Positions 1 through 6,400 of a DNA stretch of 13,151 nt are shown here, in pieces. Each line of letters starts with the position of its first letter. The first letter of the stretch is position 1. The position numbers and the translations under genes are program-made. Below the pieces are notes generated by a model. It made no database searches. It worked only from the letters and a program-made list of their open reading frames with translations, and was not told the DNA's origin. This DNA is from Lachnospiraceae bacterium. Its GTDB lineage: Bacteria > Bacillota > Clostridia > Lachnospirales > Lachnospiraceae. The DNA lies in contig JAFOIS010000013.1 of assembly GCA_017420605.1 (NCBI GenBank), positions 1-13,151 of the forward strand, read 5' to 3'.

Positions 1-825
1 ATCAACGTCACGACGACGGCGTCCGGACACACGTCAGCCCTGATCACAGGGCTGTTCGGCGACGGCGACAAAGCGGTGAAATCCGTGCGGCTTGCCGTAT
101 GGAGCGTACCGAACGACCAGGACGACCTCGTATGGTATACGTGCGCTTTTACCGGCGCCGGATATTCCTGCAGCTTTAAGCTGGGCGCCGCAAGTACGGT
201 CGGGACCTATGTGGCGGACTGCTACGTAAGACGCGCGTCGGGAGGAGAGACCTTCGCGGGCCGGAAGACGTTCGTTTTTGAAGGTGTATCGGCGGACGGC
301 CTTCAGGCTTCCGAACTCAAGGGACTGACCGAGGCGCAGGTCGTGGCGCAGATGGGCAAGCTGTTTACGCAGAACCAGCGTGAGAGCGGCATTCTCGCCT
401 CCATTTCCATGGCGCAGTTTATCCTGGAATCCGGATACGGCTCCACGGAACTGGCGCAGAACGCGAACAACTGCTTCGGCATGAAGGCAAATCTGTCCGG
501 CAATACCTGGGCGAATTCGACCTGGGACGGCACGTCCATCTATACGAAGACGACCTATGAAGACGACGGCAACGGCAATAAATTCACCATTGTCGCGGAT
601 TTCCGGGCCTATTCGTGCGTCGAGGATTCGATCGCCGATCATGCGGCGTATCTGCTCGGCGCAAAGAACGGGTCGAAGCTGCGTTACGCGGGCCTTCAGG
701 GAGAAACGGACTACCGCAAGGCGGCGCAGATCATCAAAGCGGGAGGCTACGCGACGAGCTACAACTACGTCGATAAGCTTTGCGAGATCATCGAGCGCTG
801 GAATCTGACACAGTTCGATCTGTGA
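1..825 (+). CDS. Secreted GBS-repeat GH73 glucosaminidase (5' partial)
   Basis: The frame is open from base 1 with no stop, so the start and any signal peptide lie upstream of the window. The first part (about 1-270) is one GBS Bsp-like repeat, with the signature QDDLVWY at 118-138. Bases about 340-810 encode a GH73 / mannosyl-glycoprotein endo-beta-N-acetylglucosaminidase (FlgJ/LytG-type) domain. It shows the ILESGYG motif with the likely catalytic Glu at 427-429, NNCFGMK at 469-489, and the closing YNYVDKLCEII helix. Family members cut the GlcNAc-MurNAc bond of peptidoglycan outside the cell. The repeat is probably a wall- or surface-binding module (inference). The same repeat occurs seven times in the CotH-type protein at 3408-8102. 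A strong terminator follows the stop, so this is the last gene of its unit. Confidence is high for the hydrolase family and lower for substrate and role (autolysin or cell separation). Confidence 0.92.
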   Translation: MNVTTTASGHTSALITGLFGDGDKAVKSVRLAVWSVPNDQDDLVWYTCAFTGAGYSCSFKLGAASTVGTYVADCYVRRASGGETFAGRKTFVFEGVSADGLQASELKGLTEAQVVAQMGKLFTQNQRESGILASISMAQFILESGYGSTELAQNANNCFGMKANLSGNTWANSTWDGTSIYTKTTYEDDGNGNKFTIVADFRAYSCVEDSIADHAAYLLGAKNGSKLRYAGLQGETDYRKAAQIIKAGGYATSYNYVDKLCEIIERWNLTQFDL

Positions 826-840
826 TCACAGAAGAACAGG

Positions 841-875
841 AAACGAGCCGCACGCTGAACGTGCGGCTCGTTTTT
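841..875. terminator. Rho-independent terminator between convergent genes
   Basis: A perfect 12-13 bp stem (841-853 with 861-873) has a 7-base loop (GCTGAAC) and a T run at 871-875 on the + strand. It lies 15 bases after the glucosaminidase stop. Read from the minus strand the stem is followed by a short TTT, so it may also stop the convergent DUF4392 transcript, though less efficiently. Confidence 0.93.
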
Positions 876-887
876 GCTGTCGCGTAT

Positions 888-1751
888 TTACAGAAGCTCT
901 CGCAGTTTCCGGATGATATCAAGGTGTGTTTCCGAAGGAAGGCCGTCGACGGTCATGCGCGCTTCTTTTGTAACGCCGTCCACGGCGCCGGCTGCAAGGA
1001 TCGCGGCGAGGGTATCGAGAAACTCGTCCTCGGAGGGCAGAAGATCCCGTCCGCACAGGCGTGACAGGATCGCGCAGATCCCGTCGCCCCACCAGTTGGA
1101 AACGCCGGAGACAAGCGCGATATCCGCTTCATCGTCCGCACAGATCGTGCTTCCGAAGGGCACGCTTTCCGTGATGAGATCGCGGTATACGCCCATCCCG
1201 GACTCATTGCCGCCGTCGCCGACGGAGATGACACGTATGCCGCGCTCTTTCGCAAGCGGAATGAAAGCGGAGGAATCCGTGATCATATCATCGATCAGGG
1301 CGCCGCGCATATTGTGAAAATGCCCGTCCGCAGCTTTGCCGGGACGTTCCAGCGTAAGGACGTGGCTTGGCTTTACGGTATCCAGAAGGGCGGCCAGACC
1401 GGCTGCGGTATCGGAACCGGCGAGCATGCTGACGCCGCAGGAAAGACCGCGCGCGGACAGGCCGGCGCGCAGGATCGCGTCAGCTTCCGGATCGGAAAGG
1501 ACAAGGCAGGGGATGTCAAGCGTCGTAAAGGCGGAGACAAGATCGATGATGCCGGGAGGACCGTCGGTCTCGCAGACCATCCCCCCGCCGGGCAGACGGA
1601 CGGGAAAACCGGTGAGCAGGATCAGGGAGCGGATTTTCGGGAGTTCTTCCGCCAGAGCGGCAACGGGATTGCGCCGGATGCGGGACAGAAGCCCCCGTCC
1701 GCCTGGATCGCGCCGCATGATCGCGTCTACTGCTGCAAGAAACGTATCCAT
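888..1751 (-). CDS. DUF4392 family protein, D-glutamate cyclase-like
   Basis: A 287-residue protein from the ATG at 1751. An in-frame GTG at 1763 would add four residues, and neither start has a clear Shine-Dalgarno. The sequence carries glycine-rich motifs typical of DUF4392: ETDGPPG near residue 61, ERPGKAADGHFHNMRG near 135, GDGGNESGMG near 178 and SNWWGDG near 218. DUF4392 is the C-terminal domain of vertebrate DGLUCY, which converts D-glutamate to 5-oxo-D-proline; bacterial stand-alone proteins are annotated by homology and few have been tested. No signal peptide or membrane segment is seen, so it should be cytoplasmic. It is the only minus-strand gene here and is transcribed divergently from the membrane protein-proB run. 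A role in D-glutamate (a peptidoglycan precursor) turnover is inference. Family call is strong; the exact reaction is less sure. Confidence 0.85.
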   Translation of the reverse strand: MDTFLAAVDAIMRRDPGGRGLLSRIRRNPVAALAEELPKIRSLILLTGFPVRLPGGGMVCETDGPPGIIDLVSAFTTLDIPCLVLSDPEADAILRAGLSARGLSCGVSMLAGSDTAAGLAALLDTVKPSHVLTLERPGKAADGHFHNMRGALIDDMITDSSAFIPLAKERGIRVISVGDGGNESGMGVYRDLITESVPFGSTICADDEADIALVSGVSNWWGDGICAILSRLCGRDLLPSEDEFLDTLAAILAAGAVDGVTKEARMTVDGLPSETHLDIIRKLRELL

Positions 1752-1783
1752 AACACATGCCACGAAGTTTAGCGTACGTAAAT

Positions 1784-1812
1784 GTTATAGCAGGGCGCGG
1801 GCGGTATTACAA
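1784..1812 (-). promoter_or_regulatory. Sigma-A-type promoter for the DUF4392 gene
   Basis: Read on the minus strand: -35 TTGTAA (1807-1812), a 17-base spacer, -10 TATAAC (1784-1789). Box matches to consensus are 4/6 and 5/6. The predicted start near 1777 gives a short leader of about 25 bases before the ATG at 1751, and only about 14 before the alternative GTG at 1763. This favours the ATG. Confidence 0.65.
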
Positions 1813-1829
1813 GCATTCTTATAAGTATA

Positions 1830-1858
1830 TTGCCCGGAACTTCGTAATCGGTTATACT
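1830..1858 (+). promoter_or_regulatory. Sigma-A-type promoter for the membrane protein-proB run
   Basis: -35 TTGCCC (1830-1835), 17-base spacer, -10 TATACT (1853-1858), in an AT-rich island unlike the GC-rich surroundings. The leader to the ATG at 1908 is about 43 bases. Its -35 box lies 18 bases from the -35 box of the divergent promoter, so a single regulator or local supercoiling could affect both (inference). Confidence 0.6.
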
Positions 1859-1907
1859 TATTCTGATATTTTTTCGGCATTTTTAATAATGAACTTACGG
1901 AGAGGAT

Positions 1908-2546
1908 ATGGCTGCGGAAAAAGAGCCGAAGACCGAAGGAAAGAAACTATTCCGGGAAGTGGAATTTGCAAAAGACGAAAGCGGCAAATACGTTTACGTC
2001 GGGGGATACCATGTTCTCGATATCGATGAGCAGGAATATGCCCGGGCCGTGAAATGCGGGCTTCTTATTATGATCCCGTCGCTTCTTGCGACGATCCTTT
2101 CCGGGAGCATAAACGGAACGGGGCTCGATGGCGCGGCCGGGATCATGGTTTTTTATCTCATCGGGCTTGTGCTGCAGGGATTTGCCGTCTTCGCCCTGGT
2201 GCGCATGCTGCATTACGGGCGGACGATGCGGAATTATGATTATAAGAACAGCGCCGCGCGGATGCCTGTTCTTGCCGTCGGTCTTTTCCTTAGCGGCGCG
2301 GGCGGTCTCATCTGCATAGGGATCCGCCTTATCCGGCGTATATATGACGCTGCGCCGCTTGGCGCGGCAGTGCTGATCCTGTCCTTTGCCCTGGAGATCA
2401 CCGGAGGCCGGCTTCTCGGGAAGAAGACGGGAGGCTGGGTCTGGGAAGAAAAACCCGGCAAATACGCGTCCATGAAGGCGGAAGCCGATAAAGAAAAAGA
2501 AAACGGATCGAAACAGGGATCCGAAAACGGAGGAACTGCAAAATGA
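1908..2546 (+). CDS. Four-helix membrane protein of unknown function
   Basis: I do not recognise this 212-residue protein. The start is supported by GGAGAGG at 1899-1905. A charged N-terminus of about 45 residues contains FREVEFAKDESGKYVYVGGYHVL. Four hydrophobic segments follow, near residues 47-66, 75-100, 119-142 and 149-167. The tail of about 40 residues is hydrophilic and rich in Lys and Glu. There is no cleavable signal peptide, no cysteine motif and no catalytic pattern that I can name. It is the first gene after a promoter and overlaps proB by four bases (ATGA), so the two are probably translationally coupled. That does not prove a shared function. Orthologue context in other genomes would tell whether it belongs with proB. 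Confidence 0.8.
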   Translation: MAAEKEPKTEGKKLFREVEFAKDESGKYVYVGGYHVLDIDEQEYARAVKCGLLIMIPSLLATILSGSINGTGLDGAAGIMVFYLIGLVLQGFAVFALVRMLHYGRTMRNYDYKNSAARMPVLAVGLFLSGAGGLICIGIRLIRRIYDAAPLGAAVLILSFALEITGGRLLGKKTGGWVWEEKPGKYASMKAEADKEKENGSKQGSENGGTAK

Positions 2547-3346
2547 TGAAGCTCAACCACCAGCGCATTGTCGTCAAAGTCGGAACGTCGACGCTGACGC
2601 ATGAGAACGGCAGGACGAACCTGCAGTCGATCGACCGGCTCGCGAGAGTCCTGTCCGCCGTGCATAACAGGGGATACGAAGTGATCCTGGTATCCTCGGG
2701 CGCGATCGCCGTGGGCGCAAATAAGCTCCGGATGCCGGAGCGGCCGAAGGAACTCCGCTATAAGCAGGCGGCGGCCGCCGTGGGACAGTGCGAAGTGATG
2801 TTTCTCTATGACCGGTTCTTCGGCGATTACGACCAGACGGTCGCGCAGATCCTTCTGAATGCCGAGGATATCCGTGAAGAGCAGAAGAAAGAGAATCTTT
2901 CCAATACATTTAATTCGCTGCTGGAAATGGGCGTGATCCCGATCGTCAACGAAAACGACTCCGTCAGCTACAAGGAGATCGAATCGGAGGAAAGGCTGTT
3001 CGGCGACAACGACATGCTCTCCGCCGTCGTGGCTGTTCTGACGGGCGCCGAAAAGCTGGTGATCTTTTCGGATATCGACGGATTCTATGACAGGGATCCC
3101 AGGCTGTACGCGAACGCGACGCTCCTTTCGCGGATCGACGCGATCACGGAGGAAACTTATGCGCTTGCGGGCGGCGCCGGTTCGAGAAGGGGGACCGGCG
3201 GTATGCGGACGAAGCTTCAGGCAGCTTCGCTCGTTACGGCCCAGGGGATCGACGCGGTCGTTACGAACGGACAGAGGCCGGAGGCCCTGTACGATATCAT
3301 CGAAGGGAAAAGCTGCGGTACCCTGTTCGCCGGACGGAGACAGTGA
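2543..3346 (+). CDS. proB: Glutamate 5-kinase, short form without PUA domain
   Basis: ProB phosphorylates the gamma-carboxyl of L-glutamate with ATP, the first step of proline synthesis, in the cytoplasm. The amino-acid kinase fold is complete: IVVKVGTSTLT at residues 9-19, LVSSGAIAVG near 49-58, NENDSV at 136-141, GDND at 154-157, SDIDGFYDRDPRLY near 176-189 and GTGGMRTK at 217-224. At 267 residues it ends after the kinase domain and lacks the C-terminal PUA domain (about 100 residues) of E. coli ProB. Short ProBs are known, and nothing after the stop suggests a frameshifted PUA. GGAGGA at 2529-2534 serves the ATG at 2543; a second ATG at 2546 is possible. The usual partner proA is not in the window. 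The gene follows the membrane protein by ATGA overlap and precedes the CotH-type gene by 61 bases with no terminator. Confidence 0.96.
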   Translation: MMKLNHQRIVVKVGTSTLTHENGRTNLQSIDRLARVLSAVHNRGYEVILVSSGAIAVGANKLRMPERPKELRYKQAAAAVGQCEVMFLYDRFFGDYDQTVAQILLNAEDIREEQKKENLSNTFNSLLEMGVIPIVNENDSVSYKEIESEERLFGDNDMLSAVVAVLTGAEKLVIFSDIDGFYDRDPRLYANATLLSRIDAITEETYALAGGAGSRRGTGGMRTKLQAASLVTAQGIDAVVTNGQRPEALYDIIEGKSCGTLFAGRRQ

Positions 3347-3407
3347 GGAACGGGCCGGCAGAAAGACCGCATAAACATTTTGAGGGGTAATCCGGGGGGG
3401 AGATCAT

Positions 3408-6400
3408 ATGAGAAAAGCGGTTTTCCGTTTTCTTGCGCTGCTGCTTGCCTTGTCGCTTTGCTGCGGCATGCTGACCGTATGTGCCGACGATGCGCCGGAT
3501 ACGGTGTATGCCGGGGAGTCCGGAGCCGGGACAGAGGCGGAAACGGAAACGCCGGAAGAAATGCCGGATTCTGAGACCGGGGAGGCGGAAGATAGGCCGG
3601 ATGCAGGGACCGGAGAGACGGAACCGGCAGAGGATATGCCGGAACCCGAAGCGGAAGAGCCGGAAGAGGCGGCCCCCGGAACGGGTCCCGCAGTAAGGGG
3701 GAGCCGGAGCGCCGGTACGGAATTTGAAGAGACCGGTATTTTCAGCTGCTGCGTAACGGATGCGAACGGGCTTATGATCCGCGGCTATCAGGATCCCGGA
3801 TCGGGCGGGTATTATCTTTTCGTTCCGCGGACGATGCGGCTTGCGGACCTTAGTGTCAGCATCGGCGGCATCCGTATGGAGAAGGCTTCCAAAGGGACGC
3901 TCGCACCGGATAATACGCTGACCGGCGCGTTTGCAAAAAGCGGCGATACCGTCACCCTGACATCGGTGTACGGAGACAGTTACCGGATCACGGCCATGCA
4001 GTCGCACCTGCCCGGCGTTTACATCCGGCTGAACGGCGCGTCTCTGGCCGACGTCCACAGCAACGGAAAAGACGTCAGGTATTCCGGCACCGAAGTGATC
4101 GTGATCGGCGCGGACGGCAGTATCATGATCGATGATCCCGACGTACAGTTCAAGGGCCGCGGCAATACGACCTGGACGTACGACACCGACAAAAAGGGAT
4201 ACCAGATCAAATTTGAAAAAAAGCAGACCGTCCTCGGGATGCCGAAGGCGAAAAAATGGGTCCTGCTTGCCAATTCTTTTGACGACACCCTGATACGAAA
4301 CAGCACATCCTTCCATCTTGCAGAGCAGCTCGGCATGCCGTTCGTGCCGGACAGCACCGCCGTGGAGCTGTGGATCGACGGGGATTACCGGGGCTCCTAT
4401 ACGATCGGGGAGAAAGTCGAGATCGACAAAAACCGGCTCGATCTTTCGGATCCCTTCGGCGTGATCGCCGAGCTGGACAACGAGTTTTACAAGGACGAAG
4501 ATTTCTATTTTTATGACACTTATCTGTCCAAGTATTTCGCGATCCAGGAGGCCGTGGACGAGGATACGCCGGGGCAGGCGCAGGCGGCGCTCGAACGGTT
4601 TCATACAAGACTCGACGAATTTCTTTCATGGGTCCTGGACGCGCAGCCAACCGCCATTACCCTGGAAGCACTCTCGGCGTACATCGACGTCGATTCGTTC
4701 GCGAAATGGTATCTCGTCAACGAATACACGCTGAATGTGGAATGCGTATTTACCAGCTGGTTCTGGTATGCCGACGGCGATGACGACCTCATCCACCTGG
4801 GGCCGGTCTGGGATTTTGATTCCTGTCTCGGCAATTTCCCGGAACACAGCGACGCGGATCTCCTCTACATGAAGGATACGAATATCCTGTTCCGGAAACT
4901 GATGAGCGCGCCGGAGTTTGCTTCCTATGTGAGCCGCGTATTTACGCAGAACCGCAGTGCGTTTTCCGGGCTTTCTTCGTACGCGTCCGCTCTCGGATCG
5001 GAGCTTTCGGCATCCGCCGATATGAATTTCATCCGCTGGCCAATTCTGGGTCAGCATAACGTCAAGAACCTGTACGACAACGCCCCGACCTATAAAGCCG
5101 CCGTGTCACGCCTTACGGGCTGGCTCGGCCAGCGGTATCCCGCGTTCGCCGGGAAAATCGTGACGGAGCCTTACGCCGATTTTTCCTGTAAGGTCTCCGA
5201 TGACGGCCGGACGCTGACCGTCACCGCGGAAAATGTGATCGGTACGGATAATATCCGGGCCGCGATCTGGACCAGGACGAACGGGCAGGACGATCTTAAC
5301 TGGTATGATCTTGCAAAGACGGGCAATGGCACGATGAGCCGCACGGTCGATCTTACGCGGCACGGAGGCTCGGACCGCTATTACGTCCACATCTATACCG
5401 GCACCAGCACGCTGATGCGGATCTTCGACCTCGACGTGGAAATGGAGCAGAGCAGGCCTTCCGTCGCTGCCGCCTATGACGCTGAGAGCGGACAGATAAA
5501 GATCACGCTTACACAGGCGGCCGGCTACGACTTCATTTACTTCCCGGTCTGGAGTAAGGCGGACGGGCAGGATGATATCAAATGGTACAGGGCGGAATAC
5601 GGCCCCGGCGGAAGTGTTTCATACGACGTTTCCGTTCTTTCCCATAAAGGATACGGGACGTACTATGTCCATGCGTACGGTTCCCGGAACGGAGAGGTCA
5701 CCTTCCTTGCTTCCGCGACGGTCGAAGTACCGGAGATGCCGAAGCCGGAACTCCGTGTGACCGTACCGGACGGCTCCTCCCTTATCACGGTCACGCTTTC
5801 GAACGCTGCGGACGCTGCGAACGTCCGCGCGGCGGTATGGGGCACGGTGAACGATCAGAACGATCTCAAATGGTATCCGATGCGGAAAAGCGGCGGCGTT
5901 TTTGAGACGGCCTGCGATCTGGCCCTGCATGGCGAGACGGGACAGTATCTGGTCCATGTCTACGGCGTACAGAACGGCAGGGATATGTTCCTCGGAGGAG
6001 AAACGCTCACGATAAGCGGACCGGCAGAGGAAAACTGGGAAGCGGAGAGCTGGGAGGCGCAGAGCGACGGCGCGGGCGGCTTTACGGTCACGCTGCGGAC
6101 AGCCGGGACCGGCATCGCACTGGTGCAGATCCCGGTATGGAACCGGTCGGACCAGAGCGATATCGTGTGGTATACGGCGTCGCCGGAGGACGGCGTATAT
6201 AAAGTCGTATCCGACATTTCCCGGCACGCGTATCATACCGGCACGTATCAGGCGCATATCTATGTAACCGATACCGCCGGAAGAAGAGTCTGCGCCGCAA
6301 AGACGACCTTTACGGTGAACCTTGAAGAGCCCCTCCTCAGCGCGCGGCTTGACGAGGCGTCGGACCGTATCCATATCCGGATCGAACACGTGTATCTTCC

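Noticed and set aside
888..1317. Plus-strand open frames between 780 and 1824
   Set aside because: They overlap the well-supported minus-strand DUF4392 gene, and their translations show no known domain.
3391..3402. Run of seven G bases before the CotH-type gene considered as a phase-variation tract
   Set aside because: The tract is short and outside the coding frame, and it works as part of the ribosome site; slippage is possible, but nothing here supports it.
3297..4604. Long open frame of 435 codons on the minus strand opposite proB and the CotH-type gene
   Set aside because: It runs across the boundary of two well-supported genes, has an Arg/His/Ile-rich composition typical of the antisense of GC-rich coding DNA, and shows no recognisable domain.
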